A stretch of DNA of 64,000 bases from Enterococcus cecorum DSM 20682 = ATCC 43198 (GCF_000407565.1 NZ_ASWI01000004.1:1010001-1074000); one strand, 5' to 3'. Positions 36,765 to 47,495 are shown, numbered from the stretch's first letter. The notes: a model not told the origin generated them from the sequence alone. Translations and numbers: made by a program.

Positions 36765-37409
36765 ATGACAAAATATTATTTATTCTTAGTCGCTTATCTG
36801 TTAGGCTCGATTCCATCAGGTGTCTGGATTGGCAAAATATTTTACCACAAAGATATTCGTCAATTTGGGAGCGGGAATACCGGAACGACGAATACTTTCA
36901 GAGTTTTAGGCAAAAAAGCTGGAATTGCGGTCTTAATCATCGATATTCTAAAAGGAACACTTGCAACCATGTTACCGACGTTATTTGGTATCACTCAGGT
37001 CAACCCGCTTATTTTCGGTGTAGCAGCAATTATCGGACATACTTTCCCTATTTTTGCTCATTTTAAAGGTGGTAAAGCAGTAGCGACTTCTGCAGGAATG
37101 TTACTAGGTTATCAACCAATCTTTTTTATCTATTCTTGTGCGATTTTTATCATTTGTTTATTCATCACAAGTATGGTTAGTCTTTCAAGTATGATTGCAG
37201 CTATATTGATTACTTTATCAACTATCTTTTTACCCTATATTTGTCCGGTACTTTTACCAAAACATAATTTATTATTAACAATTATTGCAATTTGCGTATC
37301 AACATTTATTTTTTATCGTCACAAAGATAATATTAAACGAATCAAAAACGGTACAGAAAGTCGTGTGCCGTTTGGTTTAAATAGCAGCAAAAATAATCCA
37401 CAAAAATAG
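36765..37409 (+). CDS. plsY: Glycerol-3-phosphate acyltransferase PlsY
   Basis: A membrane enzyme that transfers acyl groups from acyl-phosphate to glycerol 3-phosphate, the first step of phospholipid synthesis; 214 aa with five or six helices. The three conserved cytoplasmic motifs are visible: [22 protein letters not shown], and the [18 protein letters not shown] region. ATG at 36765 follows AAAGGTGG; the upstream GTG at 36756 is inside the ribosome site. The tail is slightly longer and asparagine-rich. It is divergent from parE. Confidence 0.95.
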   Translation: MTKYYLFLVAYLLGSIPSGVWIGKIFYHKDIRQFGSGNTGTTNTFRVLGKKAGIAVLIIDILKGTLATMLPTLFGITQVNPLIFGVAAIIGHTFPIFAHFKGGKAVATSAGMLLGYQPIFFIYSCAIFIICLFITSMVSLSSMIAAILITLSTIFLPYICPVLLPKHNLLLTIIAICVSTFIFYRHKDNIKRIKNGTESRVPFGLNSSKNNPQK

Positions 37410-37436
37410 TCCTTCATAATCGAAGGACTATTTTTT
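37405..37436. terminator. Bidirectional terminator between plsY and epimerase gene
   Basis: An 11-bp stem AATAGTCCTTC/GAAGGACTATT with a short loop overlaps the plsY stop codon; T6 follows on the plus strand. On the minus strand T runs also follow, serving the convergent epimerase gene. Confidence 0.88.
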
Positions 37437-37437
37437 A

Positions 37438-38313
37438 TTACTCAAAACGAATCATATATTGATATTCTTTTTGATCACCGATACTTAAGGATTCAATCCC
37501 ATATTTTTCAGTTAAATCACCACTTGTTGTTGTGATATCTGCCACACTTGCCCATGGTTCAATACATACAAATGGAGAGGCCACAGGATAGGTTGACCAG
37601 ATGCCTACAAATGGTAAATCTTGATAATTTACGGTAATCTTATGCGAATCTTTTGTTGAACTTAACACAATTTCAATCGGATCAGTTGTGGTGGTATAGA
37701 CTAAAGCATCACCTTTAAACAATTCATGTGTCAATGGTATTTGACTCACTTCAGGATTTTCCACCGCTTTTTCTAGATTTAATAAATTATCTTCTAGTGG
37801 AATCAAGCGCTCTACTTTTCCTTGAGTGAATGAAAGCTGATAATCCGTAAATTCTAAGTCTGGCACTAAAGGTACATTAAAGGCAGGATGTCCACCAATG
37901 CCATAGTATATCGTATCATCTGATAGGTTATACACCCGATAATTTACCACTAATTGATTTTCATGTAAAGTATATTTCACATAAAGGGCAAATTCAAAGG
38001 GATAACGTTCAAAAGTATTTTCATCTGATTTCAAGACAAAAGTAATTGAAGTAGCTGTTTGCTCAAACAAATCAAAGGGTAAATCACGGGCAAAACCATG
38101 TCGTGATAGTTCATAAGTTTGTCCCTTTAATTGATATTGCCCATTTTTCAACCCACCAACGATTGGAAATAAAATTGGTGCATGCTTACCCCAATGATTA
38201 GGGTCTGCTTGCCATAAATATTCTGTTTGGTCTTTTAAATTGACAATACTCGTTAATTCAGCTCCCTTAGCTTGAAAATTAACTTTTAAAAATTCATTTT
38301 GAATCGTATACAT
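37438..38313 (-). CDS. Aldose 1-epimerase family protein, LacX-like
   Basis: A cytoplasmic mutarotase-fold protein of 291 aa, shorter than GalM and like the LacX/YeaD-type proteins of lactic acid bacteria. The catalytic residues are probably His in RHGFARD (about 73), His in GGHPAF (about 161) and Glu in CIEPWAS (about 253). The sugar substrate is unknown. It follows codY by 13 nt and may be the last gene of the hslV-hslU-codY transcript. Confidence 0.88.
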   Translation of the reverse strand: MYTIQNEFLKVNFQAKGAELTSIVNLKDQTEYLWQADPNHWGKHAPILFPIVGGLKNGQYQLKGQTYELSRHGFARDLPFDLFEQTATSITFVLKSDENTFERYPFEFALYVKYTLHENQLVVNYRVYNLSDDTIYYGIGGHPAFNVPLVPDLEFTDYQLSFTQGKVERLIPLEDNLLNLEKAVENPEVSQIPLTHELFKGDALVYTTTTDPIEIVLSSTKDSHKITVNYQDLPFVGIWSTYPVASPFVCIEPWASVADITTTSGDLTEKYGIESLSIGDQKEYQYMIRFE

Positions 38314-38326
38314 ATGCTCATATCCT

Positions 38327-39112
38327 TTATTGTTTATCTAATTCTTGTTTGAAACGATGATTTAAAATTCTTAAGTAAGTCCCCTTCATACCAAGTGAGC
38401 GAGACTCAATAATTCCAGCTGATTCTAGCTTTCTCAAGGCATTAACAATGACAGAACGTGTAATGCCGATTTCATCAGCAATACTTGAAGCCGTTAAACG
38501 ACCTTCATCGCCATCCAAAGCCGCAAAAATCGCTTGAACAGCTTTTAGCTCAGAGTAAGACAAGGTATTGATAGCCATTTGTACAGCTGTAGCATTGCGA
38601 ATATCTTCTTCAATATTTCTTGATTGTTGGTACAAAATTTGCATCCCTACAACTGTCGCACTATACTCAGCTAAAACTAAATCATCTTCATTGAATGCAT
38701 CAGACAATTTGGAAAGGATAATCGTACCTAGACGTTCACCAGCACCATAAATAGGTACAATCGTTGTTAACCCATCTGGATACATTTCACGAAATTCAAT
38801 CGGAAAAGCAGTCAAATCATCGGTAATCGGAATATTTTCTTTGGTTTTTTCCAAGCGGTCGACTAAATCAGTATAAGACACTGGAAATTGACGTTCCACT
38901 AAGATATTCTTCACACGATCATTATTAATATCATATTTTTCATTAATTCCCAATAGCTTCCCATCACTACTAATAATATAAGTGATAGTATCCAAAATAT
39001 CCCCTAATATCATCGCCATGCGGTTATACGGCATACTACTAGTGTTCATGAGTGTATTTTTTTGTTGCAACAACTCATTAATTCGTCTGGTTTTCTGTAG
39101 TAAAGTCGTCAT
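38327..39112 (-). CDS. codY: GTP- and branched-chain-amino-acid-sensing regulator CodY
   Basis: Global repressor of nutrient-limitation genes; 261 aa. The N-terminal GAF domain (about 1-150) binds isoleucine/valine, a helical linker follows, and the C-terminal winged HTH reads TASSIADEIGITRSVIVNALRKLESAGIIESRSLG. It lies 16 nt after hslU, the conserved Firmicutes order. CodY boxes sit in the promoter of hslV (41128-41208), so the operon is likely autoregulated. Confidence 0.97.
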   Translation of the reverse strand: MTTLLQKTRRINELLQQKNTLMNTSSMPYNRMAMILGDILDTITYIISSDGKLLGINEKYDINNDRVKNILVERQFPVSYTDLVDRLEKTKENIPITDDLTAFPIEFREMYPDGLTTIVPIYGAGERLGTIILSKLSDAFNEDDLVLAEYSATVVGMQILYQQSRNIEEDIRNATAVQMAINTLSYSELKAVQAIFAALDGDEGRLTASSIADEIGITRSVIVNALRKLESAGIIESRSLGMKGTYLRILNHRFKQELDKQ

Positions 39113-39128
39113 TTCATCTACCCCTTTT

Positions 39129-40520
39129 TTATAAAATATAACGGCTCATATCTTCATCTTTAGCAATACTGTCTAATTTTTCAGCCACATATCCTTCTGT
39201 AATCGTAATCTCACCCATTTGCATATCAGGTGCTTCGAATAATAAATCTTCAAGCAAACGTTCAAGAATCGTATGCAAGCGACGTGCCCCAATATTATCC
39301 GTATCACGATTCACTTGAAAAGCAATTTGGGCAATTTTTTCAATCGCTTCAATCGTAAAGGTTACTTGAATATTTTCTGTAGCTAATAAAGCAATATATT
39401 GTTTGACTAGCGCATTATTAGGTTCGGTCAATATCTTCACGAAATCTTCAGCAGTCAAATCATCTAATTCCACACGGATTGGAAAACGACCTTGTAATTC
39501 AGGAATTAAATCACTAGGCTTAGATAAATGAAAGGCTCCAGAAGCGATAAATAAAATGTGGTCAGTTTGGATTGGGCCATATTTTGTATTGACTTGCGAA
39601 CCTTCAACAATTGGCAAAATATCTCGTTGCACGCCTTCACGTGAGACTTGACCTGACTGTTGTGATTTTGAAGTGATTTTATCAATTTCATCAATGAAGA
39701 TAATGCCTTGAGATTGTGCTAATTTCAAACTTTCCGAATGAATATCGGCATCATTCACTAATTTAGCAGACTCTTCATTAATTAATAATTCGCGAGCCTC
39801 TTTGACTGTTAAAGTACGGGTAATTTTCTTTTTCGGTCTTAATGAGCCTAGGGTTTCTTGGATATCAATCCCCATTTGTTCTAAACCATTATTCAAACTT
39901 GGCATTGCTACTTTTGGTTCATCAATTTCAATGGTCACTTCACGATTATCTAGTAAACCTTTTTCTAATTGTTCATAGACCGCTTGACGAGTGCTGCGAA
40001 TTTCATCAGTCAACTCTTCTTTAGGCTCTGTTTCCCCTGCTTGCATGCCTTGGAACATCGTCATCATTTGTTCATAAGGATTATTTGACTTACGCTGTTC
40101 TTTCTTAATACCCGGAACTAAGGCCTTCACTAAACGACGATTCGCCTTTTTAGTGGCTTGCACTTTGACACGATTATATTGTTGTTTTTTCACAATTGTA
40201 ATCGCATTTTCAACTAAATCACGAACCATGGATTCAACATCGCGACCCACATAACCAACTTCGGTAAATTTAGTGGCTTCGACTTTTACGAATGGGGCAT
40301 CCACAATTCTTGCTAGGCGTCGAGCAATTTCAGTCTTACCTACCCCTGTTGGCCCAATCATCAAGATATTTTTAGGTGTAACATCCTGTTGCATTTTTTC
40401 GTCTAATTGCATTCTACGATAACGATTACGAAGGGCTACCGCAACAGATTTTTTTGCTTGATTTTGACCAACGATGTATTTATCTAATTCATTTACAATT
40501 TGTCTTGGTGTTTGATTCAT
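39129..40520 (-). CDS. hslU: HslU (ClpY) ATPase subunit of the HslUV protease
   Basis: AAA+ unfoldase of the HslUV protease; 463 aa. Seen: [21 protein letters not shown] sensor start, Walker [10 protein letters not shown] (about 56-64), an intermediate I domain (about 110-245, here charged and rich in Gln), Walker [11 protein letters not shown], and a C-terminal tail ending RYIL that docks into HslV. ATG at 40520 follows AAGGTATCTCG. It lies 13 nt after hslV. Confidence 0.96.
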   Translation of the reverse strand: MNQTPRQIVNELDKYIVGQNQAKKSVAVALRNRYRRMQLDEKMQQDVTPKNILMIGPTGVGKTEIARRLARIVDAPFVKVEATKFTEVGYVGRDVESMVRDLVENAITIVKKQQYNRVKVQATKKANRRLVKALVPGIKKEQRKSNNPYEQMMTMFQGMQAGETEPKEELTDEIRSTRQAVYEQLEKGLLDNREVTIEIDEPKVAMPSLNNGLEQMGIDIQETLGSLRPKKKITRTLTVKEARELLINEESAKLVNDADIHSESLKLAQSQGIIFIDEIDKITSKSQQSGQVSREGVQRDILPIVEGSQVNTKYGPIQTDHILFIASGAFHLSKPSDLIPELQGRFPIRVELDDLTAEDFVKILTEPNNALVKQYIALLATENIQVTFTIEAIEKIAQIAFQVNRDTDNIGARRLHTILERLLEDLLFEAPDMQMGEITITEGYVAEKLDSIAKDEDMSRYIL

Positions 40521-40533
40521 CGAGATACCTTCC

Positions 40534-41082
40534 TTAAAATTCTTCTACAATAATATTATGGTTTGTAAAGACACAGATATCTGCTGCAATTGTTAAAGCG
40601 TTTTTAGCAATTTCAGCAGCGGATAAATCTTGTCCACTATAATTTTTCATCGCACGGGCTGCAGCTAAAGCATAATTTCCACCTGAGCCAATCGCTAAAA
40701 TACCATCATCAGGAGCAATCACTTCCCCAGTTCCCGATACAAGTAACATTTCTTTGTCATTCATAACGATTAACATAGCTTCTAACTTTTGCATTGACTG
40801 CTGGGTACGCCACTCTTGCGCTAATTCCACAGCAGCACGTTGTAAATTCCCATTATATTCGTTTAGTTTACCTTCAAACTTTTCCTCTAAAGTAAAGGCA
40901 TCCGCAACACTTCCTGCGAAACCTACAACAACTTGATTATTATAAATACGACGAACTTTACGTGCAGTCGCTTTCATAACAATTTGTTCGCCTAGGGTTA
41001 CTTGACCATCCCCAGCCATTGCAAATTTTCCGTCTTTTTCTACCGCACATATTGTGGTGGAATGAAATTGTGATTCTACCAT
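40534..41082 (-). CDS. hslV: HslV (ClpQ) protease subunit
   Basis: Proteasome-like peptidase of the HslUV complex; 182 aa. The N-terminal extension MVESQFHS is probably removed to expose the catalytic threonine of [14 protein letters not shown] and the conserved [12 protein letters not shown] follow. ATG at 41082 follows GGAGG by 9-10 nt. It is the first gene of its operon, because the xerC gene that usually precedes it in Firmicutes is absent. Confidence 0.96.
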   Translation of the reverse strand: MVESQFHSTTICAVEKDGKFAMAGDGQVTLGEQIVMKATARKVRRIYNNQVVVGFAGSVADAFTLEEKFEGKLNEYNGNLQRAAVELAQEWRTQQSMQKLEAMLIVMNDKEMLLVSGTGEVIAPDDGILAIGSGGNYALAAARAMKNYSGQDLSAAEIAKNALTIAADICVFTNHNIIVEEF

Positions 41083-41127
41083 ATATTAAGCGCCTCCTCC
41101 AATCATGATTATGAGACAAATTGTAGT

Positions 41128-41208
41128 AATTCTCAGAAAATTCTAATACTTTTATAGAATAAACTTTAACATATCTTTTACTGAATTACAACAAATTGTC
41201 AGAATTTT
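41128..41208 (-). promoter_or_regulatory. hslV-hslU-codY promoter with two CodY boxes
   Basis: TTGTAA (41186-41191), 17 bp, TAAAGT (41163-41168). A CodY box with one mismatch to the 15-bp consensus lies downstream at 41128-41142, and a weaker one with three mismatches upstream at 41194-41208, overlapping the -35 flank. Confidence 0.75.
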
Positions 41209-41388
41209 CTTTGTCTCCTATACAATAACATGATATTAGCATATTTCGCAAGCGTTTAATAGTCTAAATAGTTGCAAATTTAGCAAACTTTTAATATATT
41301 CAAAATTTTTTCATCAATTCTTCTAAAGTGTCAAAAATAGGTAAAAAAAGTTGCTTGCTCCCGACTATTTTACACTGCAATTTTTCAT
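41209..41388. other. Gene-free region where xerC usually lies
   Basis: No coding frame, and no recognisable xerC remnant, is seen between the hslV promoter and the trmFO terminator. The region is AT-rich; nothing definite otherwise. Confidence 0.5.
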
Positions 41389-41423
41389 TAAAAAAGGATT
41401 ACCACCTGGAAGATAGTAATCCT
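41389..41423 (-). terminator. Terminator of trmFO
   Basis: An 8-bp stem AGGATTAC/GTAATCCT (41395-41402 with 41416-41423) is followed by six T on the minus strand. Confidence 0.88.
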
Positions 41424-41430
41424 AATTCTT

Positions 41431-42735
41431 TTAAGCTAATTCATTTTTGACTTGTTCTAAACTTTCTAACGCGCGATTTGCTAGCGTTTCATAACGTAAT
41501 TTCTTATCGCGAATTCGTTCAGGAAGCTCTGGGAATAGGCCGAAGTTGGCATTCATTGGTTGGAAATGCTTACCTTCAGCATGCGTGATATAGTAAGCCA
41601 TCGAACCCATCGCAGTTTCACGAGGGAAGACAACAAGTTCTTCACCTTTGGCTAAACGCGCTGCATTGATACCAGCAATTAATCCACTGGCTGCACTTTC
41701 CACATAACCTTCAACCCCCGTCATCTGACCCGCAAAGAAAATACGACTATCTTTGCGTGATTGATAAGTTGGTTCTAATAACTCTGGAGAATTCATAAAG
41801 CTATTACGATGCATGACACCATAACGGACAAATTCAGCATTTTCCAAGCCAGGAATCATTTGGAAGACACGTTTTTGTTCGCCCCATTTCAAATGAGTTT
41901 GGAACCCAACGATATTATAAAGTGAAGCTGCCGCATTATCCTGACGCAATTGGATAACCGCATAGGGACGTTTACCAGTTTTAGGATCTTCAAGGCCAAC
42001 TGGTTTCATTGGCCCAAACAACATCGTTTTCTCACCACGAGCTGCCATCACTTCAATTGGCATACAGCCTTCAAAGTATTTTTCTTTTTCAAACTCTTTT
42101 AATGGTGCCACTTCCGCATTAACCAATTCTTTATGAAAAGCCTCGAACTCTTCTTTGGTCATCGGACAGTTCAAATAAGCTGCCTCACCTTTATCATAAC
42201 GTGATTTTAGATATACTTTATCAAAATTGATTGAAGATTTTTCAATAATTGGCGCAGCGGCATCATAGAAATAAAAACCATCCGAACCATTGAATTCTTT
42301 AATTGTTTTTGCTAACCCTTCAGAAGTTAAAGGCCCAGTCGCAACTACGGTAATCCCTTCTGGAAATGCTGTTAATTCTTCTTCATATACAGTGATAAGT
42401 GGATGATTACGTAATTTTTCAGTTACCGTTGCTGAAAAAGTATCACGATCCACCGCTAATGCACCACCAGCAGGGACACTAGTTTCATCTGCGCTATGAA
42501 TAATTACTGAATTCATTCGACGCATTTCTTCTTTTAAGACGCCAACAGCATTTTGTAAGCTATTGCCTCGTAATGAATTTGAACAAACCAATTCAGCAAA
42601 TTGATTTGTATGATGGGCAGGTGTTTTCTTTGTTGGACGCATTTCATATAGATGAACTTCCACGCCTGCATTTGCAATTTGCCAAGCTGCTTCACTTCCT
42701 GCTAGCCCAGCACCAATAACATTCACATAAACCAT
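41431..42735 (-). CDS. trmFO: tRNA (m5U54) methyltransferase TrmFO
   Basis: Flavin- and folate-dependent enzyme that methylates U54 of tRNA; 434 aa. Seen: N-terminal FAD loop [42 protein letters not shown], and the C-terminal [27 protein letters not shown] at 42735 follows AGGAG; a TTG one codon upstream is less likely. It sits directly after topA (15 nt), as in most Lactobacillales. Confidence 0.96.
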   Translation of the reverse strand: MVYVNVIGAGLAGSEAAWQIANAGVEVHLYEMRPTKKTPAHHTNQFAELVCSNSLRGNSLQNAVGVLKEEMRRMNSVIIHSADETSVPAGGALAVDRDTFSATVTEKLRNHPLITVYEEELTAFPEGITVVATGPLTSEGLAKTIKEFNGSDGFYFYDAAAPIIEKSSINFDKVYLKSRYDKGEAAYLNCPMTKEEFEAFHKELVNAEVAPLKEFEKEKYFEGCMPIEVMAARGEKTMLFGPMKPVGLEDPKTGKRPYAVIQLRQDNAAASLYNIVGFQTHLKWGEQKRVFQMIPGLENAEFVRYGVMHRNSFMNSPELLEPTYQSRKDSRIFFAGQMTGVEGYVESAASGLIAGINAARLAKGEELVVFPRETAMGSMAYYITHAEGKHFQPMNANFGLFPELPERIRDKKLRYETLANRALESLEQVKNELA

Positions 42736-42749
42736 CAATTCTCTCCTAT

Positions 42750-44828
42750 CTATTTAATGACATTTTCTTCGTAATCACCATTTGGACAAACGACTTGCTT
42801 GCCACCTTTGACTTTTTTCTCAACTAAGAAGTGATCACATTTTGGACAATTTCTGCCAATTGGTTTATCCCAAGAAACAAACTCACATTCAGGATAATTA
42901 CTGCAGCCGTAAAAAACCCGATTTTTCTTAGATTTTCTTTCAATGATTTGCCCTTTATGACAGTGTGGACATTCAACCCCGATTTCTTTTACAATAGGCT
43001 TCGTATTGCGGCATTCTGGGAAATTACTACATGCATAGAATTTGCCATATTTTCCTAGTTTTACGACCATCGGATGACCACAAACATCACAGTCAAAGCC
43101 AGCTGGTTCATCTTTAATTTGGACTTTTTCAATTTGCTCTTCTGCCACAGCCAATTCTTTCGCAAATGGTTGATAGAAACCATCGATGACTTTTACCCAG
43201 TTCTCTTTACCTTCTTCGACACGGTCCAAACTGTTTTCCATTTCAGCAGTAAAGTGAATATCAACAATTTTAGGGAAGAAGTCAACCGTTAATGTATTAA
43301 CAATTTCTCCTAATTCTGTTGGTTCAAATCGTTTTTGTGCCAATTTGACATAGTAGCGACGTTGAATCGTATCAAGCGTTGGTGCATAAGTTGAAGGACG
43401 ACCAACACCATTTTCTTCAAGCGTGCGAATCAAAGTAGCTTCACTATATCGTGCAGGCGGTTGAGTAAAGTGTTGTTTAGGCTCAACATCTACAGACTGT
43501 ACAGTTTCCCCTTCGACTAATTCTGGCAACACATTTTCTTTTTCTTCCTTGCCATCATCGCGACCTTCAACATAGACTTGCATGAAACCTTTGAATTTCA
43601 CTTTCGATCCGTTGGCAATAAAAGTAATCCCGTTTTGAACTAAAGTCACTTTCATTGTATCAAGGACAGCAGGTGTCATCTGACTAGCCACAAATCTGGA
43701 CCAAATCAAAGAATATAGCTTCATTTGATCTTTATCTAAGTATTTTGCTAAACTTTCTGGTGTACGCAACACACTCGTTGGACGAATCGCTTCATGGGCA
43801 TCTTGGGCACCTTGCGCATTGACAACTTTTTTGCTACTGTGAGCCGCAAATTCACTACCATAAGTTTCTTCAATAAATTGTGAAGCCTCTTGTTTGGCTG
43901 TATCGGCAATTCGTTTAGAGTCTGTACGCATATAGGTAATTAGACCGACCGTACCTTGACGACCTAGGGCAATTCCTTCATATAATTGTTGCGCAACCAT
44001 CATTGTTTTACGTGTTCTAAAGTTTAATTTCCGCGCAGCTTCTTGTTGTAAACTACTCGTTGTAAATGGCGCTGCTGGATTGCGTTTACGTTCTTTCTTT
44101 TCAACTTTGGTTACTTGATAATCTTTAGAATCGACACGTTGTAAAACCGCTTGAACATCTTCTTGCGTCTTTAGCTGATGTTTTTTACCATCTAAACCCC
44201 AGAAATTGGCTTTAAACTTTTGACGTCCTTTTTTAAAGTTCCCATCAATCGTCCAATATTCTTCTGGCTTGAACTCACGAATTTCTTTTTCGCGATCAAT
44301 TATCATCTTCAAGGCAATTGACTGTACCCGACCTGCACTCAAACCTTTTTTCACTTTTTTCCATAGAATCGGACTAATAGAATACCCTACAAGTCGGTCT
44401 AACACACGACGAGCTTGTTGCGCATCCACTAAATCTAAATTAATGGTACGTGGTTCTTTAAAAGCCGCTTTGACCGCATCTTTGGTAATCTCATTAAAGA
44501 CAACACGGTTTTTATCTTCCAGTGACAAGCCTAGAATATGTGCTAAATGCCAGGCGATTGCTTCCCCTTCTCTATCCGGGTCACTTGCAAGATAAACTTT
44601 TTCCGCTTTTTTTGCAGCTTGACGTAAACTCTTAATGACATCGCCTTTACCGCGGATTGAAATATAGTGTGGTTCATAGTTGTTTTCTACATCAATCCCC
44701 ATCTTACTTTTAGGTAAATCACGTACATGCCCCACACTGGCAACGACTTTGTAGTTCTTTCCTAAATACTTCTCAATTGTTTTTGCTTTTGCTGGTGACT
44801 CCACTATGACTAAATACTTATATGCCAT
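42750..44828 (-). CDS. topA: DNA topoisomerase I
   Basis: Type IA topoisomerase that relaxes negative supercoils; 692 aa. The TOPRIM domain begins [18 protein letters not shown] and the active tyrosine is about residue 298 in [11 protein letters not shown]. Three C-terminal zinc ribbons follow: CDVC...CSNFPEC, CPHC...CSNYPEC, and a last, incomplete CPKC...CPNG with only three cysteines. ATG at 44828 lies 10 nt from AAGGAG; TTG at 44831 (7 nt) is possible. A strong promoter at 44958-44986 serves it. Confidence 0.96.
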   Translation of the reverse strand: MAYKYLVIVESPAKAKTIEKYLGKNYKVVASVGHVRDLPKSKMGIDVENNYEPHYISIRGKGDVIKSLRQAAKKAEKVYLASDPDREGEAIAWHLAHILGLSLEDKNRVVFNEITKDAVKAAFKEPRTINLDLVDAQQARRVLDRLVGYSISPILWKKVKKGLSAGRVQSIALKMIIDREKEIREFKPEEYWTIDGNFKKGRQKFKANFWGLDGKKHQLKTQEDVQAVLQRVDSKDYQVTKVEKKERKRNPAAPFTTSSLQQEAARKLNFRTRKTMMVAQQLYEGIALGRQGTVGLITYMRTDSKRIADTAKQEASQFIEETYGSEFAAHSSKKVVNAQGAQDAHEAIRPTSVLRTPESLAKYLDKDQMKLYSLIWSRFVASQMTPAVLDTMKVTLVQNGITFIANGSKVKFKGFMQVYVEGRDDGKEEKENVLPELVEGETVQSVDVEPKQHFTQPPARYSEATLIRTLEENGVGRPSTYAPTLDTIQRRYYVKLAQKRFEPTELGEIVNTLTVDFFPKIVDIHFTAEMENSLDRVEEGKENWVKVIDGFYQPFAKELAVAEEQIEKVQIKDEPAGFDCDVCGHPMVVKLGKYGKFYACSNFPECRNTKPIVKEIGVECPHCHKGQIIERKSKKNRVFYGCSNYPECEFVSWDKPIGRNCPKCDHFLVEKKVKGGKQVVCPNGDYEENVIK

Positions 44829-44957
44829 CAAATCAGAGCTCCTTTATAAAATTTTTCTTCTATTATAATAAATGAATTCAAATTATATCATTTTCAAATT
44901 TTGTCCAAAATGCTTAAAGACATGAACAAAATTATTTTTTTTCGTAAATCGACTACA

Positions 44958-44986
44958 ATCATAGCGATAAGAATTAGGTTTGTCAA
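44958..44986 (-). promoter_or_regulatory. Strong promoter of topA
   Basis: A consensus TTGACA (44981-44986), 17 bp, TATGAT (44958-44963), about 130 nt before the topA start codon. It lies downstream of dprA, so topA need not depend on dprA transcription. Confidence 0.85.
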
Positions 44987-45017
44987 GAAAAATAGCAAAG
45001 CAAAAATATACAAACGA

Positions 45018-45905
45018 TTATTTTACGCGAAAATTTGGCAATTCATCAAGAATATCCGATGCTGAAATCACGCATTTTGCTCCATCTTGAATAAGCTTTA
45101 AAGTTCCGGTATTACGACGACTTATAACTTCTCCTGGCACACTAAAGACACTGCGACCTTCATCAATAGCAAGCTGTGCCGTAATTAAAGAACCGCTCTT
45201 ATCTTTAGCCTCAATCACACAGACACCTTCAGCCAGTCCAGCGATAATACGATTACGAAGCGGAAAATGAAAACGTCGCACAGGGGTAGTTGCCGGATAC
45301 TCACTCACTATTAGCTGCTGAGTTTTCATCCGCTCATATATCGACCGTACTTCTTTAGGATAACAAATATCAATTCCACATCCTACTACCCCAATCGTCT
45401 TTCCGTGATAAATCATCGCCAATTGATGGGCATAACTATCTACCCCTTTAGCCAAACCACTCGTAATGACCAAGCCTTCATCAATCAATGGTGGTAAAAG
45501 CTGCTCCATTACTTGATAGGCGTACGGACTGGCTAATCGCGAACCCACAATGGCGATTTGTCGTTGCTGCAATAAAGATTTATCGCCTTCATAAAAAAGA
45601 ACAAGCGGTGGTTGATAAGTTTCTTTTAAAACATCAGGGTAATCATCTGATAATATAGTGATAAATTTCTGCTCAGCTGTCAAATCTGCTAGTTTTTGCT
45701 CATCTAATTCCTGCCAATACTGCAAAAATAAATCCTGGTGCTGACTGATTTGTAATTCGCGCATAATAATTGGCCCTTGTTGTGCTAGTTCAGTCAACGG
45801 ATGCGCCACAAAATAGCCAAAAGCCCGCCATTTTTTCTGAATGCTCAATGGTAAATAACTTAATTTCACACATAATTGTTCTAATTTTGATAATCGTTCA
45901 AACAC
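45018..45905 (-). CDS. dprA: DNA processing protein DprA (Smf)
   Basis: Loads RecA onto incoming single-stranded DNA during transformation; 295 aa. The Rossmann core shows VGSRLASPYAY, ITSGLAKGVDSYAHQLA, VVGCGIDICYPKE and FPLRNRIIAGL. An N-terminal helical region replaces the SAM domain of some homologues, and a short C-terminal part follows. The start is GTG at 45905, 6 nt after AGGAGGG. That ribosome site can pair with an upstream CCCTCCT (45912-45946). An IS now lies between it and rnhB. Confidence 0.93.
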   Translation of the reverse strand: MFERLSKLEQLCVKLSYLPLSIQKKWRAFGYFVAHPLTELAQQGPIIMRELQISQHQDLFLQYWQELDEQKLADLTAEQKFITILSDDYPDVLKETYQPPLVLFYEGDKSLLQQRQIAIVGSRLASPYAYQVMEQLLPPLIDEGLVITSGLAKGVDSYAHQLAMIYHGKTIGVVGCGIDICYPKEVRSIYERMKTQQLIVSEYPATTPVRRFHFPLRNRIIAGLAEGVCVIEAKDKSGSLITAQLAIDEGRSVFSVPGEVISRRNTGTLKLIQDGAKCVISASDILDELPNFRVK

Positions 45906-45911
45906 AAAAAT

Positions 45912-45946
45912 CCCTCCTCATTTACTAAATACGCAAAAAAGGAGGG
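45912..45946 (-). other. Hairpin that covers the dprA ribosome site
   Basis: CCCTCCT and AGGAGGG (45940-45946 with 45912-45918) form a 7-bp stem with a 21-nt loop, and the right arm is the dprA Shine-Dalgarno itself. On the minus strand ATTTTT follows, so it could also act as a partial terminator of rnhB reading into dprA. Confidence 0.55.
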
Positions 45947-45983
45947 AAAACTTTGAGGTGACCCCCAAAAGTTAGACTTTTTT

Positions 45984-46011
45984 ACGAGACGACTCCGGTC
46001 GTCTCGTTTTC
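45984..46011 (+). terminator. Terminator inside the left end of IS copy 2
   Basis: Same 10-bp stem and T run as in copy 1. Acting on plus-strand transcripts, it shields the element from antisense reading. Confidence 0.7.
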
Positions 46012-46012
46012 A

Positions 46013-46831
46013 TTATGCAGCTAAAAGATGGAGCCTATATTGAACAGGACTCATCCATCCTAACTTTTCTTTTATTCGTTGTTCATTATAATACTTTATA
46101 AATCGTTCTATTTCCATTTTTAATTCCTCATAGCTATAGTAAATAACGCCATAGTATATCTCTTGCTTAAGCAGACCGAAGAAATTCTCCATTACGGAAT
46201 TATCTAGACAGTTGCCCTTTCGAGACATGCTTTGAAATATTCGTTCTTCTTTTAGCCTGTGAGAGTATGCCTTCATCTGGTATGCCCAACCCTGGTCAGA
46301 ATGGAATGTTCGTCTATAAGGGCAGTCTGAAGTGATTTCAATGGCTTTATCCAAGGCATTCATTACATTCTTTGCTGAAGGTTTCTTATCGATGCTGTAA
46401 CTTAGTATTTCTCCATTACACATATCCATAAATGGATCTAAATACAGCTTATGCATTGTCATATGTCCTTTGACATCAACTTCATAATACTTAAATTCAG
46501 TCGTATCCGTTGTGATTTTTTGATGGGGTATGTGCGTATTAAAGCGTCTGCGAATTCTGTTGGGTGCAATGGTACCAATCCTGCCCTTATAGGAACTATA
46601 TTTCCTACTTTTGCGTGTGTAGGATGTCACCTGCAAGCCAAGTTTTTGAACTATTCGCTGAACCTTCTTTTTGTTGATGAGATATCCCTGATTATGAAGC
46701 TCTCCATGTATTCTACGATATCCGTAATCCTTATTATTCTTACGGATTTCTTGGATTTTTTCTTCAAGTTCTTTGTCAGGATTTTCTCTATCAAATCGTT
46801 TTTGCCAATACATATATGTTGCTTTAGGCAT
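46013..46831 (-). CDS. IS3-family transposase OrfB (copy 2)
   Basis: The 272-aa catalytic half, identical in sequence to the copy-1 protein, with the DDE residues in TTDTTEF, FHSDQGWAYQ and NSVMENFF. Most likely made as OrfAB by -1 frameshifting at the A6 run (46905-46910). Confidence 0.93.
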   Translation of the reverse strand: MPKATYMYWQKRFDRENPDKELEEKIQEIRKNNKDYGYRRIHGELHNQGYLINKKKVQRIVQKLGLQVTSYTRKSRKYSSYKGRIGTIAPNRIRRRFNTHIPHQKITTDTTEFKYYEVDVKGHMTMHKLYLDPFMDMCNGEILSYSIDKKPSAKNVMNALDKAIEITSDCPYRRTFHSDQGWAYQMKAYSHRLKEERIFQSMSRKGNCLDNSVMENFFGLLKQEIYYGVIYYSYEELKMEIERFIKYYNEQRIKEKLGWMSPVQYRLHLLAA

Positions 46832-46854
46832 GCCTGTATAAGAGAGAAGGTCTT

Positions 46855-47433
46855 TTAGTTTGAATTCTCGTCGGAGACTGTTGATGACGAGTGCCGTTCT
46901 CTCATTTTTTCCTCGTCCTCTAAACGCAGCCTCCTCAGTTCTTTTAAAAAGGCATTCTCAATTCTCAATTTAAGAAGTTCATCTTCTAGCTCTTTTACAT
47001 GTTCTGCACTTGTATCAACAGAAGATTCTTCAACTGGTTTGTTTTGTGTATTGCCATTAGTTGTATTCAATGTTTTCTTTCGTCCCTTCTTGCGTGGTCT
47101 TAGGGCATCAGGACCAGCTGCACGAAAGCGACTCACCCAATTTGTGATCATACTTGGATTAGTAATTCCTTCTTGCAGAGCTAAATCTTGATATGAGATT
47201 TCACTTGATAAATATAACTCTACTATAGAAAGCTTCTTTTCAAAAGAATAAAAATCTTTTTTTCTAGAACGTTTTAATCCTTCATCACCAAATGCATTGT
47301 AATTATCCACCCATAGTTTAACTTTATTAACAGATGGAATGCCGAACTTATTTGCAAGATAAGTATAACCACCTTCGCCATTAAGATAAGCATTTACAAC
47401 TTGCTTTTTAAACTCATAAGAATATTTGGACAT
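46855..47433 (-). CDS. IS3-family OrfA (copy 2)
   Basis: 192 aa from ATG 47433 after GGAGGT. Compared with copy 1 it carries four substitutions: Phe to Tyr, Ser to Gly, Ala to Val and Lys to Asn, all within the first HTH region. Everything else is the same, including the leucine-rich tail. Confidence 0.9.
   Translation of the reverse strand: MSKYSYEFKKQVVNAYLNGEGGYTYLANKFGIPSVNKVKLWVDNYNAFGDEGLKRSRKKDFYSFEKKLSIVELYLSSEISYQDLALQEGITNPSMITNWVSRFRAAGPDALRPRKKGRKKTLNTTNGNTQNKPVEESSVDTSAEHVKELEDELLKLRIENAFLKELRRLRLEDEEKMRERHSSSTVSDENSN
46867..46910 (-). other. Programmed -1 frameshift signal (IS copy 2)
   Basis: The same A6 run (46905-46910) and 6-bp CTCGTC/GACGAG stem as in copy 1, joining the OrfA and OrfB frames. 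Confidence 0.7.
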
Positions 47434-47495
47434 AAAAATACCGACCTCCAATTGTTAGATTTTATGGTCTAACTTTTGGGGGTCGGTACACTTTT

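Larger units (their letters stand above)
45954..47490 (-). mobile_element. IS3-family insertion sequence, IS150 group, copy 2 (1537 bp)
   Basis: Same length, ends and orientation as the copy at 6775-8311. The target duplication is CTT (45951-45953 and 47491-47493). It lies 5 bp beyond the rnhB stop codon, between rnhB and dprA. Read side by side the two copies differ at only four bases, all in the 5' part of orfA. Confidence 0.95.
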
